DNA of 64,000 bases from Geodermatophilus sp. DSM 45219 (lineage in GTDB: Bacteria > Actinomycetota > Actinomycetes > Mycobacteriales > Geodermatophilaceae), in contig NZ_FNIQ01000001.1 in the NCBI RefSeq assembly GCF_900104025.1, forward strand, positions 62,001 to 126,000. The letters are read 5' to 3'. The position numbers were made by a program, and so were the translations under genes. Each line of letters opens with the position of its first letter. The stretch's first letter is position 1. Positions 24,946-33,057 of the stretch are shown piece by piece. The notes beneath the pieces are model-generated. The model was not told the origin of the DNA. It searched no databases and saw only the letters and a program-made list of their open reading frames with translations.

Positions 24946-25526
24946 GAACCGCCCCACGAACCGCCGCCGTGGTCCCCGGTGACCCCCGCACCGGGGACCG
25001 CGGCGGCACCTCCCGGCTCCGCGGGGCCGTCCTCTGGCTCGCGACCGGTGCGGCACTGCTCCTGGTCGCCGCCACCTCCGGCCTGCTGCCCGTGCAGCCG
25101 ATGCGGGTCGACTCCGGCAGCATGGCGCCGACCGTCGCGGCCGGCGACCTGCTGCTCGTCCGGCACGGGCAGGGCCCGGTGCAGCGCGGCGACGTCGTCG
25201 CGGTGACCTCCCCGCTCGACGACGGGCTCCTGGTCAAGCGGGCGGTGGCGGTGGGTGGCGACGAGGTGGCCGTCGAGGACGGCGTCCTGGTGGTCGACGG
25301 CGTGGCCGTCTGCGAGCCGGCGATCGACCCGGCGCACCTCGACGGCGTCTGGTTCGGACCGGTGGCCGTGCCGGAGGGGCACCTGTTCCTGCTCAGCGAC
25401 GCCCGCGACGGGTCGGTCGACTCGCGCTCCTTCGGCCCGGTGCCGGAGTCCTCGCTCGTCGGCACCGTCGCCGCCCGGCTGTGGCCCGACCCCGGTCCGC
25501 TCCCCTCACCGTCCGCAGGGTGCTGA
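24942..25526 (+). CDS. Type I signal peptidase (S26 family)
   Basis: 194 aa. One N-terminal membrane helix (LWLATGAALLLVAATSGLL) is followed by box B with the catalytic Ser (MRVDSGSMAPTV), the catalytic Lys in LLVKRAVAVGGDEV, and box E (LLSDARDGSVDSRSFGPV). It cleaves signal peptides on the outer face of the membrane. The GTG overlaps the preceding stop (GTGA). Housekeeping lepB usually sits elsewhere, so this copy may be dedicated to cargo of its operon; that is inference. Confidence 0.88.
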   Translation: MRTAPRTAAVVPGDPRTGDRGGTSRLRGAVLWLATGAALLLVAATSGLLPVQPMRVDSGSMAPTVAAGDLLLVRHGQGPVQRGDVVAVTSPLDDGLLVKRAVAVGGDEVAVEDGVLVVDGVAVCEPAIDPAHLDGVWFGPVAVPEGHLFLLSDARDGSVDSRSFGPVPESSLVGTVAARLWPDPGPLPSPSAGC

Positions 25527-25588
25527 GGACCCTCTCCGGCGCGCCGACCTGGGGGAACACCCCGGACGCGGGGGCTGCTGCACCCGGC

Positions 25589-26695
25589 GTGGGAAGCCCC
25601 GCCGCTCCGTCGTCCCCCGTCGCCTCCTCCCCCGACCTCTCCCGCCTCCTCCGGGTGCGCCAGGTCTACGCCGAGCCCGCCGCCCTGCAGTCACCCCGCG
25701 GCCGGCAGGTGCTGGCCCGCTTCCCCGGTGCCGAGGTGGTCGAGGTCCCCTCGCACTGGAAGATCCCCGAGCTGCACGGCAACGAGGGCAACGTCGAGCG
25801 CTGGGTGCGGGTCAAGTCCGAGACGCTCGTGCTCGGGGTCAAGAAGTCGCTGACCGCCCGGCCCAACGGCCGCTCGGCGAACTGGATCGCCCCGTCGACG
25901 GCCAACGGCTGCGCGATGGCGTGCGCCTACTGCTACGTGCCGCGGCAGAAGGGCTACGCCAACCCGATCACCGTCTTCACCAACATCGAGCAGGTCACCG
26001 GCTACCTGCGCCGGCACGTCGCCCGGCAGGGCCCGAAGACCGAGCCCGACCAGTGCGACCCGGCGGCGTGGGTCTACGACCTGGGCGAGAACAGCGACTG
26101 CTCGGTCGACGCGCTCGTGAGCGACAACGTCGCCGACCTGGTCGCGACCTTCGCCGAGCTGCCGACGGCCAAGGCGTCCTTCGCGACCAAGTACGTCAAC
26201 CGGCAGCTGCTCGAGCTGGACCCGCGCGGCCGCACCCGCGTGCGGTTCTCGGTCATGCCCGAGGACGACGCGAAGGTGCTCGACGTCCGCACCAGCCGGG
26301 TGGCCGAGCGGATCGCCGCGGTCGACGACTTCGTCGGGGCCGGCTACGAGGTGCACCTCAACCTCTCCCCGGTCGTGCTGCGCGAGGGGTGGGAGGCGGA
26401 CTGGGCACAGCTGCTGCAGCGGCTGGACGACGAGCTCTCCCCCGCCGCCAAGGCGCAGGCGGCCGCCGAGGTCATCCTGCTGACCCACAACCGGGACCTG
26501 CACCAGGTCAACCTCGGCTGGCACCCGAAGGCCGAGGAGCTGCTGTGGCGGCCGGACCTGCAGCAGCCCAAGCGCAGCCAGAACGGCAGCTGGAACGTGC
26601 GCTACCGCAACGACGTGAAGCGGGCCGGGGTGGAACGGGTCCGGGAGCTGGTCGCGGCGCACGCACCCTGGCTGGGCATCCGGTACGCGTTCTGA
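25589..26695 (+). CDS. Spore photoproduct lyase-like radical SAM protein
   Basis: About 368 aa. The radical SAM cluster motif is CAMACAYC in NGCAMACAYCYVPRQKGYANP. Other hallmarks are VPSHWKIPELHGNEGNVE, VYDLGENSDCSVDALVSDN and the C-terminal WHPKAEELLWRPDLQ. Spore photoproduct lyase repairs 5-thyminyl-dihydrothymine; in a non-endospore-former the substrate is uncertain. Conservation begins at about residue 16 (RVRQVYAEPAAL). The start is therefore ambiguous among GTGs at 25481, 25519 and 25589; I take the last, which avoids overlap with the signal peptidase. Confidence 0.85.
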   Translation: MGSPAAPSSPVASSPDLSRLLRVRQVYAEPAALQSPRGRQVLARFPGAEVVEVPSHWKIPELHGNEGNVERWVRVKSETLVLGVKKSLTARPNGRSANWIAPSTANGCAMACAYCYVPRQKGYANPITVFTNIEQVTGYLRRHVARQGPKTEPDQCDPAAWVYDLGENSDCSVDALVSDNVADLVATFAELPTAKASFATKYVNRQLLELDPRGRTRVRFSVMPEDDAKVLDVRTSRVAERIAAVDDFVGAGYEVHLNLSPVVLREGWEADWAQLLQRLDDELSPAAKAQAAAEVILLTHNRDLHQVNLGWHPKAEELLWRPDLQQPKRSQNGSWNVRYRNDVKRAGVERVRELVAAHAPWLGIRYAF

Positions 26696-26706
26696 GACTC
26701 GCGGGT

Positions 26707-26720
26707 GTCGACATGTCGAC
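26707..26720. promoter_or_regulatory. 14-bp perfect palindrome upstream of PP2C gene
   Basis: GTCGACATGTCGAC is perfectly self-complementary and lies in the 89-bp gap, 65 nt before the phosphatase start. It could be a dimeric operator or part of a weak terminator for the radical SAM gene. No second copy was noticed in the window. Confidence 0.35.
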
Positions 26721-26784
26721 GGCCCGTGCCGGGTCGCTGACGCAACGTGTGGGACCCTGGGTTGCACTCCGGGGAGGTGAGGAG

Positions 26785-28458
26785 ATGGCGGTGGACCACC
26801 AGGCCGCGGTGACGGCGCCGTCCCTGCTGACCGCGCTGCCGGACACCGTGGTCGTCGCCGACGCCAGGGGCCGCATCGCCTACGTCAACCCGCACGTGCG
26901 GGTGCTGCTGGGCTACGAGCCCGCCGCCGTCGTCGGCCAGCCCCTCGAGGTGCTCATGCCCGCGCGTTTCCGCCGCGGCCACGACGCCGACTACTCGCGC
27001 TTCCTCTCCACCGGCGAGGGCGAGCTGGCCGGGCGCACCACCCAGCTGCCGGCGCTGCACGCCGACGGCCACGAGGTGACCGTCGACGTGACGCTGGCGA
27101 TGGTGCCGCCGCCCCCGGGAGCGGGGCCCGAGGAGGCCGGGGTGGTGGCCGTCCTCCGCGACGCGAGCACCACGATCCTGCTGGAGCGGCAGCTGATGGT
27201 CAGCCGCTACCTGGGGGCCACCCTGCGGGTCACCGCGGCGCTCACCGAGGCGCCCGACGCCGACGTCGCCTTCCGGGACCTGCTGCCGACGCTGTGCACC
27301 GAGCTGGACTGGGACACCGCGACGCTCTGGCAGCCCGACGAGCACACCGGGCGGCTGGTGCACGCCGGCACCTGGACCGCCCCCGGCGAGCAGCCCGGGG
27401 CCCTGGACGAGGCCTCCCGCCGGCACCGCTTCGCCCGCGGGGAGGGGCTGCCCGGCCTGACCTGGGCGCACCGGGCGCCGGTGGTCGTCACGGACCTGTG
27501 GAACGACCCGCGGTTCGTCCGCACCGACGCCGCCCGCGCCGACGGCATCCGCACCGGCGTGGCCTTCCCCGTCGTCCGCGGGGACCACCTGCTGGCGGTC
27601 TGCGAGCTGTTCTCCCGCGAGGAGCGCCCGGTGCCGGCCGAGCTGTCCGACGTGCTCGCCCACGCCGGCCGCCAGATCGGGCAGTTCCTCGGCCGGCTGC
27701 GCGCCGAGTCCGAGGTCCGCCAGCTCGCCGACACCCTGCAGCGCAGCCTGCTGCCCTCGCACCTGCCGGCGATCCGCGGCGTGGAGCTCGCCGCCCGCTA
27801 CCGGCCCGGCGGGGAGACCGGGATCGTCGGCGGCGACACCTACGACGTCATGCCGCTGCCCGACGGCCGGTGGATGGTGCTCATCGCCGACGTGTGCGGC
27901 ACCGGCGCCGAGGCCGCCGCGGTCACCGCGCTCACCCGGCACACGGCGCGGGCGGCGGCCAGCCCCGCCGCCGAGACCTCGGCCGGCCCCGCCGACGTGC
28001 TGCGAGCGGTGAACACCGCGCTGCTGCGGGCCCAGACCGACGGCCCGTTGCGCTTCGTCACCGCGTGCTGCCTCGTGCTCTCCCCCGGCCCGGGCTGCGT
28101 GTGCGCGACCGTGGGCGTGGCCGGGCACCCGCGGCCGGTGCTCAGCGGCCCGGACGGCCCGCACGAGATCGGCGTGGCCGGCCGCCCGCTCGGCATCACC
28201 GAGGACCTCGACGTGCCGGTCGTGGAGGTCGAGCTGCCGCCGGGGACGACGCTGGTGCTCTACACCGACGGGGTCACCGAGGCCCGCGACGACACCGGCG
28301 CGCAGTTCGGCGAGGAGGGGCTGCTGCGGGTGCTGCGCACGGCTCCCCCGGGGGCTGAGGCAGCCGTCGAGGCGATCACCGCCGCGGTCGAGGAGCGGCT
28401 GCGCACCTCGCGGTACCAAGCCGACGACCTCGCCGTCCTCGCCCTCGCCGTGCCGTGA
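26785..28458 (+). CDS. PAS-GAF-PP2C (SpoIIE/RsbU-type) serine phosphatase
   Basis: 557 aa. Residues about 14-130 form a PAS domain (LLTALPDTVVVADARGRIAYVNPHVRVLLGYEP). Residues about 150-305 form a GAF domain. Residues about 320-555 form a PP2C-type phosphatase with the metal-binding GGDTYDVMPLPDGRWMVLIADVCGTG and YTDGVTEARDD. Such proteins typically dephosphorylate anti-sigma-factor antagonists in SigB/SigF partner-switching pathways; no such partner is encoded next to it. The ATG at 26785 has an excellent GAGGTGAGGAG site. Confidence 0.92.
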   Translation: MAVDHQAAVTAPSLLTALPDTVVVADARGRIAYVNPHVRVLLGYEPAAVVGQPLEVLMPARFRRGHDADYSRFLSTGEGELAGRTTQLPALHADGHEVTVDVTLAMVPPPPGAGPEEAGVVAVLRDASTTILLERQLMVSRYLGATLRVTAALTEAPDADVAFRDLLPTLCTELDWDTATLWQPDEHTGRLVHAGTWTAPGEQPGALDEASRRHRFARGEGLPGLTWAHRAPVVVTDLWNDPRFVRTDAARADGIRTGVAFPVVRGDHLLAVCELFSREERPVPAELSDVLAHAGRQIGQFLGRLRAESEVRQLADTLQRSLLPSHLPAIRGVELAARYRPGGETGIVGGDTYDVMPLPDGRWMVLIADVCGTGAEAAAVTALTRHTARAAASPAAETSAGPADVLRAVNTALLRAQTDGPLRFVTACCLVLSPGPGCVCATVGVAGHPRPVLSGPDGPHEIGVAGRPLGITEDLDVPVVEVELPPGTTLVLYTDGVTEARDDTGAQFGEEGLLRVLRTAPPGAEAAVEAITAAVEERLRTSRYQADDLAVLALAVP

Positions 28459-28462
28459 TCCC

Positions 28463-29149
28463 TCAGCCGGTCTGGCCGGTGTCGGCGTGCGCGGCGCCCA
28501 CTGGCTTGGACTCCGGCGAGCCGCGCTGGCGCAGGTAGACGGCGAAGATCGCCATCGAGCCGACGGCGAGCATCTCCGACTGCCAGTTCTGGAAGGACCG
28601 GTTCCAGAAGTCGGCCTCCCCGAGGTAGCCGACCCAGCTGACCGGGTCCTGCCGCTGGCCCAGCTGCTCGGCGTTGTAGGCGGCCCAGCCGGCCACCGAG
28701 GAGGCGGCCCAGGTCAGGAGGAAGAGCGCGCCCATGAGCAGACCGAGGGAGCGGGAGAACACCGCCGTCCGCCAGCCGCCGGTGCGGGCCCAGGCGGGTG
28801 ACTCGTCGTCGGAGTGCGGGCCGACCTGCTGCTCCCGGTCGGACTCGGTGCCCTCCTTGCCCGGCTCCTTCGACTCCGAGGAGCCGCGCTGCACCAGCCA
28901 CACGGTGGCGAAGACGTAGAGGAAGAACTGCAGGTACTCCGACTGCCAGTTCTCCATGACGTCGACCCCGAATGACGAGGAGGTGACGTAGTCGAGCAGC
29001 GAGACCGTGGGCAGCCCCTCGGCCACCTGCCGGGCGTTGAAGTCCGCCGTCCCGGCGATCGCCTGGCCGGCGAGGGTCACGAGGAAGAGCGCGCCGAAGA
29101 CGAGGCTCAGTGCGTTGGCGCGGAGGAAGCCGTAGCGGGGTGCGCTCAT
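28463..29149 (-). CDS. DUF6766-type membrane protein with internal duplication
   Basis: 228 aa. Two homologous halves are visible. Half one: ALSLVFGALFLVTLAGQAIAG...ENWQSEYLQFFLYVFATVWLVQRGSSESK. Half two: SLGLLMGALFLLTWAASSVAG...QNWQSEMLAVGSMAIFAVYLRQRGSPESK. Each has two membrane helices around a conserved NWQSE motif. A charged linker of about 35 residues (SKEPGKEGTESDREQQ...) joins them. The function is unknown. The ATG overlaps the stop of a 30-aa peptide gene (ATGA), making it third in a three-gene operon. Confidence 0.8.
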   Translation of the reverse strand: MSAPRYGFLRANALSLVFGALFLVTLAGQAIAGTADFNARQVAEGLPTVSLLDYVTSSSFGVDVMENWQSEYLQFFLYVFATVWLVQRGSSESKEPGKEGTESDREQQVGPHSDDESPAWARTGGWRTAVFSRSLGLLMGALFLLTWAASSVAGWAAYNAEQLGQRQDPVSWVGYLGEADFWNRSFQNWQSEMLAVGSMAIFAVYLRQRGSPESKPVGAAHADTGQTG

Positions 29150-29238
29150 CGGCCCATCAGCCCCAGCGCGGTGACGTAGGCGATCCCGACCAGGATGACG
29201 ACCAGGAACGCGAGGAAGACCCCGCGGACGCCGTTCAC
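29146..29238 (-). CDS. 30-aa single-span membrane peptide
   Basis: The peptide reads VNGVRGVFLAFLVVILVGIA then YVTALGLMGR: one hydrophobic helix with a basic residue at each end. Its GTG overlaps the stop of the upstream lipoprotein gene (GTGA) and its TGA overlaps the ATG of the DUF6766 gene (ATGA). Two exact 4-nt junctions within 93 bases make chance unlikely. It might be an assembly or regulatory subunit of the DUF6766 protein; no family is recognised. Confidence 0.7.
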   Translation of the reverse strand: MNGVRGVFLAFLVVILVGIAYVTALGLMGR

Positions 29239-29633
29239 GCCCCCTCCACCTCGCAGTCGTAGGGCAGCTCGCCGCGCGGCTGGCAGACCGCGGCGGTCAC
29301 CCGCCACCCGGCCGGGGTCTCGGTCAGGAACACCGTGTCGCCGCCGAGCCGCACCTGGGCCTCGCCGCCCCAGACCTCCACCGCCTCGACCGCGCCGCCC
29401 GGGAGCGGGACCTGCTCGATGGCCTGGACGCAGGGCGCCGACCCGTCGGACTCCAGGGCGTCCCGCGTCGTCGGTGCGAGCAGCGCGCACCGGTCGGCGG
29501 GGGCCGTCGCCGGGTCCTCGAAGGCGCCGGCCACCTGTGCGACGTCGTCCTCCTCCAGACCCGCGCAGCCGGACAGCAGCGCGGCTGCCGCCAGCACCGC
29601 AGCGGCTGCGCACCTCGTCGTCGGGGTAGCCAC
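29235..29633 (-). CDS. Small lipoprotein
   Basis: 132 aa. The signal peptide ends in a lipobox LLSGC, so Cys22 or 23 should be lipidated. The mature part has four further cysteines (DRCALL, APCVQAI, AVCQPRG, YDCEVEG), which may form two disulfides, and a VEVWGGEAQVRLGGDTVFLTETPAGWRVTAAVC core typical of small export-dependent lipoproteins. The GTG at 29633 follows GGAGGCGCAC. It is first in the operon with the 30-aa peptide and the DUF6766 protein. Confidence 0.8.
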   Translation of the reverse strand: MATPTTRCAAAAVLAAAALLSGCAGLEEDDVAQVAGAFEDPATAPADRCALLAPTTRDALESDGSAPCVQAIEQVPLPGGAVEAVEVWGGEAQVRLGGDTVFLTETPAGWRVTAAVCQPRGELPYDCEVEGA

Positions 29634-29781
29634 GTGCGCCTCCCGTCCTCCCCCTCCGCCTCCCGGCTGTGCTGACCGGGCCGACCGCGTACCCCCGTCC
29701 CCTCGCGCGGCAAACGATCGTCACCCGAGCGGGTAACGGGGGTTGCCCACGGGCATCGCGCCGCACGGTTACCGTGGCGGC

Positions 29782-31284
29782 GTGGCGCGGGTGGCGGTGG
29801 TCGGCGCCGGCCTCGGCGGCCTCGCGGCGGCGGCCCGGCTGGCCGCGCTCGGGCACGCGGTCACCGTGCTGGAGCAGGCGCCGCAGGTCGGCGGCAAGCT
29901 CGGCTGGTACGCCCGCGACGGGCACGGGTTCGACACCGGCCCGAGCCTGGTCACCCTCCCCCAGCTCTACCGCGACCTGTTCGCGGCCACCGGCGGACCG
30001 CTGGAGGACGCCGTCGACCTGGTCCGCCTGGACCCGGCCGTCGCGTACCGCTTCGCCGACGGGACGCCGCTGGCGGTGCCCGGGGAGGCCGCCGCCGTCC
30101 CGGACGCGCTGGACGCCGCCCTCGGCGCCGGCGCCGGCGCGCAGTGGGCGGCGCTCACGGCGCGGGCCGCGGAGATGTGGCGGGTCACCGAGCAGCCGTT
30201 CCTGCGCTCGCCGCTGGCCGGCGCGGCCACGCTCGCCCGGCTGGCCCGCAGTGCCTCCGACGTCGCGACGGTCGCTCCCTGGCAGACGCTGCGCGGCCTG
30301 GGGACGGCCCACCTGCACGACCCCCGGCTGCGCACGCTGCTCGACCGCTACGCCACCTACTCCGGCTCCGACCCACGGCGGGCGCCCGCGGTGCTGGCGA
30401 CCGTGCCGTACGTCGAGCAGGCCTTCGGCTCCTGGTACGTGCGCGGCGGACTGCGCCGGCTGGCCGAGGCGGTGGCGCAGCGGGCCGTCGAGCGCGGCGC
30501 GGTGGTCCGCACCGGGACGGCCGTCGAGCGGGTGCTGGTGGAGGGCGGCCGGGCAGCCGGGGTGCGGCTGACCGGCGGGGAGGTGCTGCGGACCGACGTC
30601 GTCGTCTCCGGCGCGGACGCCGCGGCGCTGTACGCGGACCTGCTCCCCTCCTCCCGGTCGACCCGCGGCGTCCGGCGCGACCTGGCCCGCAGCACGCCGT
30701 CGCTGTCGGGGTTCGTGCTGCTGCTCGCGCTGCGCGGGCGGACGCCGGGGCTCGCGCACCACACCGTGCTGTTCCCCGGCGACTACGACGCCGAGTTCGA
30801 CGCGGTTTTCGGCGTCGGCCGGCACCGAGGCGCGCCGCAGCCGGTCGGCGACCCGACCGTGTACGTCAGCGCCCCCGACGACCCGGCCACGCGACCGGAC
30901 GACGACAGCGAGTCGTGGTTCGTGCTGGTCAACGCCCCGCGCCACGACCCGGCCGGCGGCGTGGACTGGGACGCCCCCGGGCTGGCCGACCGGTACGCGC
31001 GGCAGGTGCTCGACGTGATGGCCCGCCGCGGCCTGGACGTCCGCGACCGGGTGCGCTGGTGCGTTCCCCGCACCCCGGCCGATCTCGAGCGCGACACCCG
31101 CAGCGTCGGCGGCTCGATCTACGGGACGTCGAGCAACGGCGCCCGCGCGGCCTTCCTGCGGCCGGGCAACGCCTCCCCCGTGCCGGGCCTGTTCCTCGTC
31201 GGGGGTTCCTCCCACCCGGGCGGCGGGCTGCCGCTGGTCGCGCTGTCGGCGGAGATCGTCGCGGGCCTCGTCGGCCCGGCCTGA
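29782..31284 (+). CDS. CrtI-like FAD-dependent phytoene desaturase family protein
   Basis: 500 aa. The N-terminal dinucleotide fold VAVVGAGLGGLAAAARLAALGHAVTVLEQAPQVGGKLG is followed by GFDTGPSLVTLP, the YATYSGSDPRRAPA segment, and a C-terminal FAD motif NASPVPGLFLVGGSSHPGGGLPLVALSAEIV. These are hallmarks of carotenoid desaturases and related oxidases or ketolases. No other carotenoid gene (crtB, crtE) is nearby, so the substrate is unknown. GTG 29782 is chosen as the start directly before the Rossmann strand. Confidence 0.87.
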   Translation: MARVAVVGAGLGGLAAAARLAALGHAVTVLEQAPQVGGKLGWYARDGHGFDTGPSLVTLPQLYRDLFAATGGPLEDAVDLVRLDPAVAYRFADGTPLAVPGEAAAVPDALDAALGAGAGAQWAALTARAAEMWRVTEQPFLRSPLAGAATLARLARSASDVATVAPWQTLRGLGTAHLHDPRLRTLLDRYATYSGSDPRRAPAVLATVPYVEQAFGSWYVRGGLRRLAEAVAQRAVERGAVVRTGTAVERVLVEGGRAAGVRLTGGEVLRTDVVVSGADAAALYADLLPSSRSTRGVRRDLARSTPSLSGFVLLLALRGRTPGLAHHTVLFPGDYDAEFDAVFGVGRHRGAPQPVGDPTVYVSAPDDPATRPDDDSESWFVLVNAPRHDPAGGVDWDAPGLADRYARQVLDVMARRGLDVRDRVRWCVPRTPADLERDTRSVGGSIYGTSSNGARAAFLRPGNASPVPGLFLVGGSSHPGGGLPLVALSAEIVAGLVGPA

Positions 31285-31391
31285 CCGCACGCAGGGCGCG
31301 TTTCTGCGGGCACCACTCCCCGGTCACGTGCGTGCGGGACGGCGCGGTGACCATGCCGGCACCGGGACAGGTCGGCGTCATCGGCTCCGCG

Positions 31392-32906
31392 TCAGAACGG
31401 AGGCGGATCGTCGTCCGGAGGCAGCCCAGCCGAGATCGGTGCGTCCGTGTCCGGTGGGTCCGTGTCCGGCGGTGGCCGCGTCCCGGACGGTGGGCGCATG
31501 CCGGGTGGTCGGGTGGTGCGGGTGACCTCGGAGGGGGTGGTCACGGTCAGGGTGCCGTCGTCGTCCATGGTGAACCGCCAGCCGCGGGCGTGGGTCTTGA
31601 GCCGGTGGTGGGAGCGGCACAGGCAGCACAGGTTGGCGCAGTCGGTCTCGCCGCCGTCGGCGTGCGGGAGGACGTGGTCGCGGTCGGTCCAGCCGACCCG
31701 CTGGCCGCAGGTGGGGAAGCGGCAGGCGCGGTCGCGGGTGGTGACGAACGCGTGCTGGGCGGCGGTGGGCTCGTACGCGCCGGTCGGCGGTGGCCGGTCG
31801 AGGACCGCACACGCGCACTCGCGGCCGGGGTGGTCCCGGCAGCCGCGGCGGGCCAGCCGTTCCAGCTGCGCCGGCGTGGCGGTGGCCAGCAGCCGCCCGT
31901 CGGGGTCGGTGAGCGCGAAGCCCAGCGACCCGCCCTCGGGTGCGCGCAGCCCCAGCGCACCGATGCGTTGCAGGAGGTCGCGGACGTGCGTAGCGGTGAT
32001 CGGCAGCCCGGCCACCGATCCGGGGGTGTTCGAGCTGCCCTCCAGGGCGTCCAGCGCCGCGGTGACCGTGACGTGCGCGGTGGCCGCGGGCAGGCCGGGG
32101 TCGGCGGGGCGGCGGATCAGCCGGGAGAACACCTCGGCGCGCAGCTGCCCGATCGGGCGGGGATCGCCGTCGGCCTTGACCATCCGGGCCAGCTGGTCGA
32201 TCAGGTCGAAGCCCTCCGCGGCCTCCTCGGCCGGTAGCTCCGCGGCCAGCGTCGCCATCCCCTCCCGGGAGGCGGGGTAGACGCGCACATCGGCCTGCCG
32301 CTGCGCGGCCTTGCGCCGCCCGTCGATGGCGGCCGCGTCCCGCTCGAGCAGCAGCGCCAGCGCGCGGGCCCGCAGCCGGCCGATCGACAGGCCGGCCGCC
32401 TCGGGCAGCAGCCGGGACTCGATCACCCGGGCGATCGCCGGAGCGGTGTGCGCAAGCACGTCGACCAGCACCTTGGCCCGCGCCTCGTCCAGCACACCCT
32501 CGGACAGCGCTGCCCAGGTGGCCGGCAGGCTCTCCCGGTACACCCACGCCCGGTGCGCCAGGTGCGCGGCAGTTCCGCGCCCGCAGTTGAGCACCACCGC
32601 CAGCTCGGCCGGGAAGAACTCACTCACCCCGGGCAGCTCGGTGTCCGCAGCCCACGACCCCTTCCGCGCACCCGGATGCCCGGGCGGCGGATCCAACGTG
32701 TCGGGGCTGTCGTCGGCCAGCCCCAGCACCAACTCTGCCTCGTACGCCGCCGCCATCGCCCGGGCGGAGACCACCCGCTGCAACTCCGCGGCCTTCTGCG
32801 CCCGGGTCAGCATCGACACCGGCAGCCGGCGGTCGGGCAGCGGCTGCGCGACCGACCAGTCGACCAGCAGCCCTTCTACCGACTGCTGCCCCCGGATCGA
32901 CGTCAT
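31392..32906 (-). CDS. DUF222 / HNH endonuclease domain protein (13E12 type)
   Basis: 504 aa. The N-terminal 350 residues are the helical DUF222 region (SARAMAAAYEAELVL; FFPAELAVVLNCGRGTAAHLAHRAW; EGVLDEARAKVLVDVL). The HNH nuclease motif follows near residues 400-445: CRFPTCGQRVGWTDRDHVLPHADGGETDCANLCCLCRSHHRLKTH, with two zinc-binding CxxC pairs. The tail is Pro/Asp/Thr-rich. The family corresponds to the 13E12 proteins of M. tuberculosis, several of which belong to the SOS regulon. A LexA-type box overlaps its promoter. No mobile-element ends were found. Confidence 0.88.
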   Translation of the reverse strand: MTSIRGQQSVEGLLVDWSVAQPLPDRRLPVSMLTRAQKAAELQRVVSARAMAAAYEAELVLGLADDSPDTLDPPPGHPGARKGSWAADTELPGVSEFFPAELAVVLNCGRGTAAHLAHRAWVYRESLPATWAALSEGVLDEARAKVLVDVLAHTAPAIARVIESRLLPEAAGLSIGRLRARALALLLERDAAAIDGRRKAAQRQADVRVYPASREGMATLAAELPAEEAAEGFDLIDQLARMVKADGDPRPIGQLRAEVFSRLIRRPADPGLPAATAHVTVTAALDALEGSSNTPGSVAGLPITATHVRDLLQRIGALGLRAPEGGSLGFALTDPDGRLLATATPAQLERLARRGCRDHPGRECACAVLDRPPPTGAYEPTAAQHAFVTTRDRACRFPTCGQRVGWTDRDHVLPHADGGETDCANLCCLCRSHHRLKTHARGWRFTMDDDGTLTVTTPSEVTRTTRPPGMRPPSGTRPPPDTDPPDTDAPISAGLPPDDDPPPF

Positions 32907-32909
32907 GGA

Positions 32910-32925
32910 CCGAACATACGTTCGG
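32910..32925 (-). promoter_or_regulatory. LexA/SOS box overlapping a leaderless promoter
   Basis: CCGAACATACGTTCGG contains the actinobacterial SOS core GAAC-N4-GTTC with two further paired bases on each side. It ends only 3 nt before the ATG of the DUF222/HNH gene. On the minus strand the box contains TATGTT at positions -12 to -7 from the A of ATG, an ideal -10 for a leaderless transcript; no Shine-Dalgarno sequence exists there. Confidence 0.7.
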
Positions 32926-33057
32926 GGTACGACGATTCTGGCAGCTGAGCAGGAACTCCGCGGACGAGATCCTCACTGGCCGTGGCGGCGGAGCACCACT
33001 CCACCCCGTCAGGGATCGGCGCGGGTCGAGTCCCGACCCGAGCGGACGCCGACGGTC

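Noticed and set aside
25255..28458. A single frame that would fuse the signal peptidase region to the PAS-GAF-PP2C protein
   Set aside because: The part before 26785 is an out-of-frame reading of the signal peptidase and radical SAM genes. A strong ribosome site and ATG at 26785 define the true start.
29782..31284. Carotenoid biosynthetic cluster around the CrtI-like gene
   Set aside because: No phytoene synthase, geranylgeranyl diphosphate synthase or cyclase gene lies nearby. The single gene does not justify a pathway call.
31392..32906. DUF222/HNH gene as a group I/II intron or mobile element
   Set aside because: No reverse transcriptase, terminal repeats, target duplication or interrupted host gene is seen. 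The gene has its own promoter and SOS box.
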